A stretch of DNA of 64,000 bases from Thermoguttaceae bacterium (GTDB lineage: Bacteria > Planctomycetota > Planctomycetia > Pirellulales > Thermoguttaceae): contig JAFQXE010000028.1 of the NCBI GenBank assembly GCA_017407125.1, forward strand, positions 90,408-154,407. The letters run 5' to 3'. The notes below the pieces were generated by a model. The model worked only from the letters and a program-made list of their open reading frames with translations. It was not told the DNA's origin and made no database searches. Made by a program: the position numbers and the translations under genes. This document shows positions 17,063 through 24,989 of this stretch, in pieces. The number at the start of each line of letters is the position of its first letter. Positions within the stretch are counted from its first letter, which is position 1.

Positions 17063-18451
17063 TTATTTTTGAGGCGTTTCAGCCGAATTCGCGTCTTCAA
17101 TCGGTTTTAGAATCATCGTAACAGGCGTACCGCACGGCGGGATTTTCGCCTCGTTGGCAATAAACAGTCTGGAATCGTTGTCTCCAGAGCTTTCTATCGG
17201 AACGTCCATAACGGCGGACGGGAAGTTGGAAACGCAAATCAGCTCTCCGTCGGCGTCGCCCATATACATGCGCCTTCCGTCTCGGTTTACCATGAACATA
17301 GACCCTGTAAACACAAACGGCGTTTTCATGGTTTCTTTGGTCTGTTCGTCTAAAACCCATTCCCCGGCAGAGGTTTGCTGAACATTCCCCTCCGCGTCCT
17401 TCCAGCGAAGCGTAACGTCAATCCGAGTCCCAGACGGCGGAATGAATTCAGGCGAAAAGACCGCCGGTTTGCCTGGCTGCGCCCCGGACGCCAGCAGAGC
17501 CGCGTGCATCAAATGCGGAATGATGTCAAAAACCAGCACAGACTCGTGCGCCTTGGGACCGTCGGCAAAAATGCGATCTTTGAAAGATCGATCCCGCGTT
17601 ACACGACCGGTGCAGGCGAACAGTTCCAGCGGTCCGCGATTCAATCCAACTGCGCCATGAAGCACCGCGGTTTTATTCTTTTTATCAAACCAGATGTTTT
17701 GCTTGGGATGAAGCCGAACCAAATCATCCGGATTGTCGATAATCGGGTCGCCCAAATCGACCAGCAGCGGCTTCGCCTTGACAGCCGCCTTCCAGTCGTA
17801 ATCCGGAGAATTCGGGTCAAGAACCGAATCCGGATAATCGCCCTCTTGACCGATAGCGCCATTGTCAATCGCCTGTTGAGTAAGCGTCTTTCTGGGCGTT
17901 TCAGACGCAATCGACAGGAACGCGTCTTTATCCGCCCGGGACGAATCCGCCTGCTTTTGCTTTTCCTTTAACTCCGCTTCCTGTTCCGGCGTCAATTCCG
18001 GTTCCTGATAGTCAGCAGCGTTGAACTCCTGCGCTTTTTTTATCGCCTCGTCCAGCTTCGCTTCTTCCTCCGGAGTTAATTTACGGTCGAAAGGATATTC
18101 GACATCGTCTGAATCGGAAACGTCGTCTGGAATCGGGACGCTGTCGCTGTCGTCTTGTCCGTCAGACGCTTCAGTCGCAACTGGCGCGTTTTCAACCGTG
18201 ACGGAATCCTGATCATTGGACGGAGCGACAGAACTGGCGTCTGACGTTGCCGCCGCGTCGTTTGAATTATTCTCTCCCTTGTCAATTTCAACAGACGCCT
18301 GAGCCGACGGTTCCGAAACCTCTGGAACGTCTGTATTAGACGTTTTCCAGCAGCCGGACATTGCCAGGCTTATCGTCAAAACAAAATACAACGACAGACG
18401 TCGAACGGCAGAATTGGAAAACGTTGCGATCAGAAAACGTGGATATTTCAT
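17063..18451 (-). CDS. Lipoprotein with YdjY-like C-terminal domain
   Basis: 462 residues from the ATG at 18451; an extension to 18499 adds 16 residues before the signal. A lipobox ends the signal (LTISLAMSGC, Cys near residue 34). Residues 40-200 are an acidic, Ser/Asp/Glu-rich low-complexity spacer. The domain at about 235-460 holds the segments LHPKQNIWFDKKNKTAVLHG, RGPLELFAC, KAHESVLVFDIIPHLMHAAL and SGAQPG, which match the YdjY family. YdjY-like domains occur in ferredoxin-related or cell-surface planctomycete proteins, and their function is unsettled. Likely anchored in the outer or cytoplasmic membrane. Single gene; no operon partner in the same direction within 100 bases. Confidence 0.75.
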   Translation of the reverse strand: MKYPRFLIATFSNSAVRRLSLYFVLTISLAMSGCWKTSNTDVPEVSEPSAQASVEIDKGENNSNDAAATSDASSVAPSNDQDSVTVENAPVATEASDGQDDSDSVPIPDDVSDSDDVEYPFDRKLTPEEEAKLDEAIKKAQEFNAADYQEPELTPEQEAELKEKQKQADSSRADKDAFLSIASETPRKTLTQQAIDNGAIGQEGDYPDSVLDPNSPDYDWKAAVKAKPLLVDLGDPIIDNPDDLVRLHPKQNIWFDKKNKTAVLHGAVGLNRGPLELFACTGRVTRDRSFKDRIFADGPKAHESVLVFDIIPHLMHAALLASGAQPGKPAVFSPEFIPPSGTRIDVTLRWKDAEGNVQQTSAGEWVLDEQTKETMKTPFVFTGSMFMVNRDGRRMYMGDADGELICVSNFPSAVMDVPIESSGDNDSRLFIANEAKIPPCGTPVTMILKPIEDANSAETPQK

Positions 18452-18584
18452 GACAGCTTTTTTGTAACAGGCTAAACAGGGCAAACCGGTCATAGGCAAT
18501 AAAAGACGAGAAACAGAATCGCCAATGCGGTTGACGTCCTGTTTCTCGCATCTAATTTAATAATCTAAATTGTCTGACGCTCGC

Positions 18585-20447
18585 TTACTGACGAATAGAC
18601 AATACAAATTCTTCGAAGCTGAATCCGTCTGCTTCCATTTTGAAAAATCCGCCGGAAGTTCCGAAATAGGTTTTAATCTGTTCAAACGGCGGCAACGAGC
18701 TGGCGTCCAACATTTGCGTCTGCTTCGACTTCGGGCTGTCAGTTCCAGCAATCGCTTTGACAATTCGTGCAAGCGTGGTTTTGCTTTCGACCGACTTGCC
18801 GGATTTAAACAATTCGTAGTTCAGACGGTAGCTGTTTTCTGTCGGGCTGTAAATCCAAACGCAGGCAGAATCGCCGCAGCGCTGCTTGGCGACAGCCATG
18901 GTTCGTTTGAATCCAACAGAATCTTTCAGCGGCTGAGCGGACGGGGTAAGCAGCTGAGCTAAAAATTCCCTTTTGGAAGCGATAATCAAATATCCGTTTT
19001 CAACGGCGATTGCGGCATGCGCCATCGGTCCTTCCGGCTTTTCTTTTTTGGATGACGATCCGACAGCGGGAAGGTTCAATGAGCTCTTCTTTTTCTGTTT
19101 CGGAACGCATTGCCAAATATTATACTGACCCAGTTTTTCTGGCAAAACCTCCTTGTCGCCATTGAACAGTCTTTCCAGAGCGGAACGAACGGCATTGGCG
19201 TCTTTAACGCGCAAGGCGTAGGCTTTGCATTCGGATTCCGGTCCGAGAGGCTCCAACGCCTGGCTGATAATTAAAAGCTGACCTTCAAAATAGCGAACCA
19301 GATCGTTTTTGAGGTTGATTCTCGGTCCCATCGGATCTTGTTCCAGACCTTCTACAACGTCCGCCCAGACGCCTTGTTCGCCATCGCCGAAATAGGTGTC
19401 AAAGAACGGGGCGATGTTGTCAAAGACCAATTCGGGAGTTCCCTGAATTGCTGTGAACGAGGAAATTTTGGAACTGATCCAGACTGGCGGCTCCGGACAC
19501 GAAACGTTGGTCAACTCGAACATGTTCATGGCTCCTGACCACGGTTTGGGAGCGTAAATATAACCCTTGACAAATCGGTTAAAAGCGGCAGCCGGTTTAA
19601 GCTGAACGGATCCGCCCGCAGCGCGATATCCGATAAGCCCTGACTTCTTCATACCGTCAGTCGGGCTTTTACTGCTGAGATTTCCAGCGGAGTATTTGTC
19701 GTTGAGAAGCTGGACGGCTTCGGCATAACGATCAATCTGAACAAAGCTGAAGAATTCGTTCTTTTGAGATGAATGTTGTTTAATCTTCTGATAATAAGCG
19801 CTGGCGACAATTGGTTTGACTGACGCTACCGCCGCGTTATTGGACGCCTTCTGCCACAACATTTTGGCTATCATCAGGTTATCGCAGACAACCATCAGGT
19901 CGCCGTCAATAATATAAACGATCTTCTGATTTTTGCCGTGGTCGTCGACAAAGTCCAGCTGAACAAACGACGCCGTTCCAACCTGGTTGCGAATAACGGT
20001 TCCTTTTTTCTGCTGAATGTTGGCGCTGACCTTGTTCACCAGCTGGTTAGCTTCAGCAGAATGACCGGAAATATTAGCCATCAAAGCAATCGCCAGAAGT
20101 TCTTTATTGGGATAAATCGTTCCAAAAGCGACTTCGCCGTTGGCTACGTTGCGTAAATCGTTGAGTGTAATTCCAAGGCGATCTTTAAGCGGTCCGCTGG
20201 CAACCTGTTCTGAAATTGAATCCTGAAAAGGTTTCATATTGGGTTGAGAAGCAAGAATACCCAAATCGGTTTGTTCGAACTGGCTTGACAAACGAGCGAC
20301 GTCTGGAATAGACGTAAACTGCGCCGTATAGTACGGGAAATAACGATCCATTGGAACGCTCAAATCTATTTGAGCAAACGCTGCCGCGCTAAAAAGCATT
20401 GTGCATAATAAGCACAGACTGACGGAAAATAAATGTTGTCGGGTCAC
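18585..20447 (-). CDS. Hypothetical secreted planctomycete protein (DUF3352-like)
   Basis: 620 residues if started at GTG 20447, which has GGAG 6 bases upstream; a TTG four codons earlier is the alternative. The signal peptide ends in AAAFAQ. The body alternates predicted strands and helices with phrases such as GITLNDLRNVANGEVAFG, KIVYIIDGDLMVVCDN and KAYALRVKDANAVRSALERL, a pattern seen in DUF3352-type proteins. A Lys/Ser-rich insertion (KQKKKSSLN to SSKKEK) lies near the middle. No catalytic motif was found. Probably periplasmic and planctomycete-specific; the family match is by memory of pattern, not by search. Confidence 0.6.
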   Translation of the reverse strand: MTRQHLFSVSLCLLCTMLFSAAAFAQIDLSVPMDRYFPYYTAQFTSIPDVARLSSQFEQTDLGILASQPNMKPFQDSISEQVASGPLKDRLGITLNDLRNVANGEVAFGTIYPNKELLAIALMANISGHSAEANQLVNKVSANIQQKKGTVIRNQVGTASFVQLDFVDDHGKNQKIVYIIDGDLMVVCDNLMIAKMLWQKASNNAAVASVKPIVASAYYQKIKQHSSQKNEFFSFVQIDRYAEAVQLLNDKYSAGNLSSKSPTDGMKKSGLIGYRAAGGSVQLKPAAAFNRFVKGYIYAPKPWSGAMNMFELTNVSCPEPPVWISSKISSFTAIQGTPELVFDNIAPFFDTYFGDGEQGVWADVVEGLEQDPMGPRINLKNDLVRYFEGQLLIISQALEPLGPESECKAYALRVKDANAVRSALERLFNGDKEVLPEKLGQYNIWQCVPKQKKKSSLNLPAVGSSSKKEKPEGPMAHAAIAVENGYLIIASKREFLAQLLTPSAQPLKDSVGFKRTMAVAKQRCGDSACVWIYSPTENSYRLNYELFKSGKSVESKTTLARIVKAIAGTDSPKSKQTQMLDASSLPPFEQIKTYFGTSGGFFKMEADGFSFEEFVLSIRQ

Positions 20448-20734
20448 TGGATACTCCAATTAAAGGGATAAATGTTAACGCCGCGAACAAAGTCGCATCA
20501 GGAAAACATGCCTGACATAAACTCCATCTTACCCCATTTAATTATCTGAAAACCATAATAACTAATCAGGGCAAAATGGCGAAATTCAAAATACTCTTTT
20601 AACGTATTATAACAATTAATGAAATCTAAGCAATAGGAATTTAGGAAATTATTTGGATTTTGGAATACAAAAGGCGGAAACCTGCCGCGTTTTGCGCTCA
20701 AATCCCGTAATTTCGTTACTGAGCGTAATTCTGA

Positions 20735-22120
20735 TCATTCTGGAATGCCAATCAGGTCGTATTCCTCTTGGTCAACGATATTGACGTTAAGGAACTGACC
20801 TTCTTTGAGCGGGCGTTTCTTCGGACCTTCCGTATCTTCTTGAGGATAGGTAACATAGACAACCCCGTCAACGTCTGGAGCGTCCATCCAGGTGCGACCG
20901 ATAAACACGCCCGGCGCGTCTTCCAGCTCGTAGTCCAGAACGCATTCGACCACGTTCCCGATGATTTCCTCGTTGTTTTGGACGTTGATTTCCGCCTGAA
21001 CGTCCATCAGCTCCTGAGAGCGTTCATGAATCGTCTTTTCGTCCACCTGATCCGGCAGCTGCGCCGCCTCGGTTCCCAATTCCGGCGAAAATTCAAACAC
21101 GCCGACGTGATTAAACCTCTGCTGTTTGAGGAACTTGACCAAGCTCTTATGCGCCGACTTCGTTTCGCCGGGGAATCCGGAAATGAACGTCGTTCTCAAA
21201 ACCAGACCGTCGATTTTACGGCGCATTTTATCCAGCAGGGCGCGGGTTTTGTCGCCTGAAACGCCGCGGTGCATCAGCCGAAGAACCTCGTTGTCGATAT
21301 GCTGCAAGGGCATGTCGATATACGGCAAGACGCGCTGCGCCCCGGCAATCGTGTCGATTAAATAATCGTCTACCGCCAGCGGATAGAGATACATGAGCCG
21401 AATCCAGTTCAGATTCTCGATTTTATCCAACTGCTGCAGCAGCTGCGCCAGCTGCGGTTTTCCGTACAAGTCCGCTCCGTAATAAGACGTGTCCTGAGCC
21501 AGCAAAACCAGCTCCTTAACGCCGGAATCCGCCAGACGTTTCGCTTCCTCAACGCACTGTTCGATCGGTTTGCTGATATACTGCCCGCGAATTTTCGGAA
21601 TGAGACAAAACGAACACGTCCGATTGCAGCCCTCGGCGATTTTCATAAACGCGACGTGGTCAGGCGTCAAGGCGTGGCGCGTCTCGTCCGCCGGCAGCGT
21701 GTCCGGCTGATAGTTCTCGTAGAACATCGGCAGCTTCATCTGAGACGCATTTTTCGGGTCAGCGTCCAAACGTTCCAACGCTTCCAGAATCGCCTCGCGG
21801 GAAAAAACGTCCAGAATGATATCGACGTCTTTGCAGGTTTCCAGCACAACCTCTTTATCCGTCTGAACGAGGCAGCCAGCAACAATAACGTGTTTCGCCT
21901 GACGGTTGCGTTTGCGAGTCAGCGCCTCGTCAATCGTATCGTACGATTCCTTTCGCGACGACGCCAGAAACCCGCACGTGTTGACAATAATCACGTCCGC
22001 CTCGTCGAGGTCGTGAGTAATCGGATACCCCGCCTGTTCCAGCTTCCCGAGCATCTGTTCGCTGTCGACCAGGTTCTTGGCGCAGCCCAACGATATAATT
22101 GTACAGCAATTCTTAAGCAT
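20735..22120 (-). CDS. rimO: Ribosomal protein S12 methylthiotransferase RimO
   Basis: 461 residues, normal length. RimO is a radical-SAM enzyme that adds a methylthio group to an Asp of ribosomal protein S12. The N-terminal UPF0004 domain carries cluster cysteines C13 (SLGCAKN), C49 (NTCGF) and C83 (AGCLV). The radical-SAM site is C165, C169 and C172 in EGCNRTCSFCLIP. RimO-type phrases follow (ELVLLAQDTSYYG, LMYLYP, YIDMPLQH, RTTFISGFPGET), then a C-terminal TRAM domain. The SLGCAKN and QDTSYYG wording favours RimO over MiaB. It is monocistronic, divergent from the membrane operon at 22548. Confidence 0.97.
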   Translation of the reverse strand: MLKNCCTIISLGCAKNLVDSEQMLGKLEQAGYPITHDLDEADVIIVNTCGFLASSRKESYDTIDEALTRKRNRQAKHVIVAGCLVQTDKEVVLETCKDVDIILDVFSREAILEALERLDADPKNASQMKLPMFYENYQPDTLPADETRHALTPDHVAFMKIAEGCNRTCSFCLIPKIRGQYISKPIEQCVEEAKRLADSGVKELVLLAQDTSYYGADLYGKPQLAQLLQQLDKIENLNWIRLMYLYPLAVDDYLIDTIAGAQRVLPYIDMPLQHIDNEVLRLMHRGVSGDKTRALLDKMRRKIDGLVLRTTFISGFPGETKSAHKSLVKFLKQQRFNHVGVFEFSPELGTEAAQLPDQVDEKTIHERSQELMDVQAEINVQNNEEIIGNVVECVLDYELEDAPGVFIGRTWMDAPDVDGVVYVTYPQEDTEGPKKRPLKEGQFLNVNIVDQEEYDLIGIPE

Positions 22121-22233
22121 AATATTCCGTCTTGTTAGAGGTCAGGGGAGAACGTCCGCATTCCGCACAGACGCCCTCCACGCTTAATATTATACTAGAA
22201 TCTCAAATAAATGGAAGGAGCAGGGCGGCGGGG

Positions 22234-22254
22234 AATTAGCAATTGTCAATTACG
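22234..22254. repeat. Heptad repeat AATTAGC-type x3
   Basis: AATTAGC, AATTGTC, AATTACG followed by CAAAGCG, a variant of the CGCAAGCG tag. Upstream of rimO on its 5' side. Confidence 0.65.
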
Positions 22255-22450
22255 CAAAGCGCCGCCTTGTCTAGTGAAAAATCCGTTGAGTCCGGTTCTA
22301 GCCCGGTCTTCGCCCGCTGAAGGTTCCCCAATGCGGTTGTTACGTCTGCAAGTCAAATATCTACATTTGATTAGGCAAAAACGAATTTTAGAGAAATTCC
22401 CCCAAAATTTGATTTTTCCATAATTACCCCCTTGCAAAAAAACAAAATCC

Positions 22451-22469
22451 TTGAATAATTGATATTCAA
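22451..22469. promoter_or_regulatory. Perfect inverted repeat upstream of the ExbB-like operon
   Basis: TTGAATA - ATTGA - TATTCAA, a 7-bp perfect palindrome with a 5-base centre, 79 bases before the first start codon of the operon. Size and symmetry suit a dimeric regulator, but no regulator gene is adjacent. Confidence 0.4.
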
Positions 22470-22547
22470 AGAGGCTAAAAGCATTCAGAAATATATTTTT
22501 GAAGCGTCAATCGTTATTATTCAAACTTGCAATTGGGAGCGTATTCT

Positions 22548-23135
22548 ATGCGAAAATTGTTATTGACATTTATCCTGATAGTTTTAGGATTGCTAATATT
22601 CGCTGCATCACAATCGTCATTTGCAGCTGATACAAACATCAGCGAAAGCGAAGCTGTTTCCGAAACCGAAACCGACGCCGACGCTGAAACAGACGCGTCT
22701 AAAAAGGAAAGCTCTGTTCACGGTCTGTTCAAGGGATATGTTTACGCAGTTTCTCAAAACCCCTGGTTTGATCTCGCAATTTTGATAACGGGAGCTATTT
22801 TGTTTATTGTGCAAGCGTTCTTTCTTGTCAGTTATCTTTCCAGAAAATACTGGGCAACTCAAAACGCCACGATCATTTCAGAACTTTTCTTGGCGCTTTG
22901 TGAAGTCTTTCCGCTGCTTGGTTTGTTGGGAACCGTCCTGGGATTGCTTGATACATTTAGCGCGCTGCCAAACGGCAATATGGCTGAAATGTCAAATGTA
23001 ATTAAGGATTTGCTTCCAAAATTTGCTCCTGCATTAACCACAACGGTTTCTGGAATGCTGGCGATGATTTTTAATCTGATGTTGTGCGTTTTCTCTTGGT
23101 TTTGCATCCAGTTTATCAGTCAGGAGGAAAAATAA
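22548..23135 (+). CDS. MotA/TolQ/ExbB-like proton channel protein
   Basis: 195 residues from ATG 22548 (GGGAG upstream). An N-terminal signal or anchor helix (1-27, ending SSFAA) is followed by a Glu/Asp/Thr-rich linker. Three more helices lie at about 74-96, 112-134 and 164-188. The last two hold the family core: FPLLGLLGTVLGLLDTF (121-137) and PALTTTVSGMLAMIFNL (161-177). ExbB/TolQ-type proteins form a pentamer around two ExbD/TolR-type helices and convert ion flow into mechanical work. The next gene starts inside its stop codon (TAATG) and encodes such a partner. The protein is short for an ExbB/TolQ, and the signal-like start is unusual. It is the first gene of a five-gene operon. Confidence 0.85.
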   Translation: MRKLLLTFILIVLGLLIFAASQSSFAADTNISESEAVSETETDADAETDASKKESSVHGLFKGYVYAVSQNPWFDLAILITGAILFIVQAFFLVSYLSRKYWATQNATIISELFLALCEVFPLLGLLGTVLGLLDTFSALPNGNMAEMSNVIKDLLPKFAPALTTTVSGMLAMIFNLMLCVFSWFCIQFISQEEK

Positions 23136-23647
23136 TGAACGTTTCCAAAGTAATGGCGCGATTTCTGCCGTTGATGGACTTGTCCATTTTGTTGCTTGGC
23201 ATGTTTTTGCTCGTTCTCAGCATTGCAAAGTTTAACGAATACAAGTCAGAAAGAATAGTAGTATTTAATGGAGTAATTAAAGACGACAGCAAACAATCCT
23301 ACGACGCCAAGAAGGTCTTGAAACAAACGCTCACATTGGAATTTCTCCCTATCTATGGGTGCTGTAATTCAAGTAATGGGTGTCTTGTAGGGCATTGCTA
23401 CTCCCTGGACGCCCAATTAAATCCGGGAAAAGAAATTCGCATGGATACCGATGCGGACTATAAGGAATTACTCCAGAAGTCCGGATTCAAGGAAGATAAT
23501 ATGCCAATTGTCTGTTTAATCACAATAAGCGACGGATGGCTTGCCTCTTGGGATTCAGAGACAGTCCGCAAGTTGGGAGAGACTTGGAATTGCGGTCGTA
23601 TTTATCGGATATACAATTTTGCAGATTTTCCATTTAAAGAAGAGTAA
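23135..23647 (+). CDS. ExbD/TolR-like single-span partner protein
   Basis: 170 residues from ATG 23135, which overlaps the previous stop (TAATG) and has AGGAGG upstream. One membrane helix (about 9-32, FLPLMDLSILLLGMFLLVLS) contains D15 at the place of the proton-carrying Asp of ExbD/TolR. The rest is periplasmic, about 140 residues, with a Cys-rich loop (GCCNSSNGCLVGHC) that could form disulfides or bind metal. The ExbD/TolR C-terminal fold is not obvious by eye, so the assignment rests on the helix, the Asp, and the pairing with an ExbB-like gene. An OmpA-like peptidoglycan domain, as in MotB or ZorB, is absent. Confidence 0.7.
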   Translation: MNVSKVMARFLPLMDLSILLLGMFLLVLSIAKFNEYKSERIVVFNGVIKDDSKQSYDAKKVLKQTLTLEFLPIYGCCNSSNGCLVGHCYSLDAQLNPGKEIRMDTDADYKELLQKSGFKEDNMPIVCLITISDGWLASWDSETVRKLGETWNCGRIYRIYNFADFPFKEE

Positions 23648-23667
23648 TCAGGAAAAAGGATTCAACA

Positions 23668-24348
23668 ATGAATATTATCATTCTCGGGTTCTTTGGCGGC
23701 TTTTTATGGTCGTGCTTTCGAGTTGCCGCCGCTATTGTCGTTGGGGTAACAGTCGGGATTGCCGTTGCTGCAATTGCTTCTGCAGCTGGTTTAGCCCCTG
23801 TGGCGGGCGCTGCATTAGGAATAGCAGCCGCGGTGGGGGCGGGGGCGGCAACATACGCTATAATTGGACCATATCAAGAGACTACGTCTTCATCAAAGGC
23901 TATAAAAGAAAATGAAAAGCCTGCGATTAATCCTGTAAAACCTAAAATAGAGATAGTGTCTAAAGAGGTAGTCATACCAATTCGATTTAAGGAGCCTGAC
24001 GTCCAATTAGAAGGTGAGAGATGTCCATCTAAACGCTATTATTGCGAAATTAAAGAAGACAATGACTGGAAATCAATCCAGGGGAATTCGCCAAAAGACA
24101 TGCTGGATCAGGTTCGCAGCCATTTTACTAAAATAATTGAACAGCGCCGCATTTCAGACCAAAAAGTTGTAGACAACAAAAAAACGAAAACGTTTTTTAC
24201 AATTGACGTCTATAAGAAACCATTTCCTGGCGACAACATTCTTTCAGAATTGTGGGAACTGAAGAAGGAGTGTTTTAACGACAACGACAATTACAACGCA
24301 TACGATAAGGAATATTCAGAATCTGAAAGCGAAGGAGACAAAAAATAA
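23668..24348 (+). CDS. Hypothetical membrane protein with Ala/Gly-rich helices (operon gene 3)
   Basis: 226 residues, 20 bases after the previous gene. The first 75 residues are a very hydrophobic Ala/Gly/Val block (RVAAAIVVGVTVGIAVAAIA, then further AAVGAGAATYAI) that could form two or three helices with glycine-zipper packing. The remaining 150 residues are polar and charged (IVSKEVVIPIRFKEPDVQLE, then CEIKEDNDWKSIQG) and end in an acidic Ser/Glu/Asp tail. No family is recognised. Glycine-zipper helices are common in pore-forming or inner-membrane domains. It overlaps the next start (TAATG). Confidence 0.7.
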   Translation: MNIIILGFFGGFLWSCFRVAAAIVVGVTVGIAVAAIASAAGLAPVAGAALGIAAAVGAGAATYAIIGPYQETTSSSKAIKENEKPAINPVKPKIEIVSKEVVIPIRFKEPDVQLEGERCPSKRYYCEIKEDNDWKSIQGNSPKDMLDQVRSHFTKIIEQRRISDQKVVDNKKTKTFFTIDVYKKPFPGDNILSELWELKKECFNDNDNYNAYDKEYSESESEGDKK

Positions 24349-24989
24349 TGAGTTTTACAGCTTTTTCATTCATTTCCCCAATGCCGCTTGCGACACTGTT
24401 TGATTTATTTAAATGGTATGATAAATTATTTAGCCCGCAGGTTTCCATAGCGTGTACTTTAATCGTATGCCTTGTTGTTATTTGGGTTACCGGCGCGCTG
24501 TTTGACAACTGGTTTAAAACCAAAAAACTCCTCTTGGCAATAATTAAGACGGCGATCATTGGCGTCATTCTCTTTAGCGTCTTGAAAGCTACCGGAAAAG
24601 GCGACGGAGACGATGGAAAAACGCCGCCACCGCCGCCACCGCCGCCACGTCCAGTAGCCCCGGCCCCTGTTAAAAGAGATCCTGTTGATATAGCCATTAC
24701 TTATTCAAATAATGGCGTTACCATTGATTATAAAGGAGCTGTAGCTACTTTACCCAATCCTACATCGCAAAAGATTTTTAATGAACTCAAAAAAAATTTG
24801 GAAGATAATCAATGTTTCGGAACGATAACCATTAAGCTCGAAAAGGATATTAAAGACCTGGAGAGCGTTAATGGAAACATTGATCGTTTGAAAGAGTTGT
24901 TGGATCAAGATAACGAGGCGCAGAATAATGCTACAAAGATACACTACAACGATTCAGACGCTAACATATCAACAGGAGTTAAAAAATGA
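24348..24989 (+). CDS. Hypothetical membrane protein with poly-proline linker (operon gene 4)
   Basis: 213 residues; AAGGAG precedes the ATG, which overlaps the previous stop. Two membrane helices lie at about 32-52 and 60-79. A charged GDGDDGK segment and a run of eight prolines (93-100) lead to a C-terminal domain of about 110 residues (DPVDIAITYSNNGVTIDYKG, then FGTITIKLEKDIKDLES). Pro-rich periplasmic linkers occur in TonB-, TolA- and ExbD-linked envelope machines, where they span the periplasm, so this could be the mechanical arm. That is inference; no TonB or TolA domain is recognised. Its stop overlaps the next ATG (ATGA). Confidence 0.7.
   Translation: MSFTAFSFISPMPLATLFDLFKWYDKLFSPQVSIACTLIVCLVVIWVTGALFDNWFKTKKLLLAIIKTAIIGVILFSVLKATGKGDGDDGKTPPPPPPPPRPVAPAPVKRDPVDIAITYSNNGVTIDYKGAVATLPNPTSQKIFNELKKNLEDNQCFGTITIKLEKDIKDLESVNGNIDRLKELLDQDNEAQNNATKIHYNDSDANISTGVKK

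Larger units (their letters stand above)
22121..22547. other. Divergent regulatory spacer between rimO and the ExbB-like operon
   Basis: 427 bases without a gene. It holds a heptad run (22234-22254), a G+C-rich segment near 22285-22330, and an AT-rich stretch with a perfect 7-bp inverted repeat (22451-22469) before the operon. A TATAAT on the minus strand (22190-22195) could serve rimO, but no matching -35 was seen. Confidence 0.5.

Noticed and set aside
20498..20701. 67-codon open frame between rimO and the secreted protein
   Set aside because: Atypical composition (F, N, Y), no ribosome site, no similarity in layout to any small protein here.
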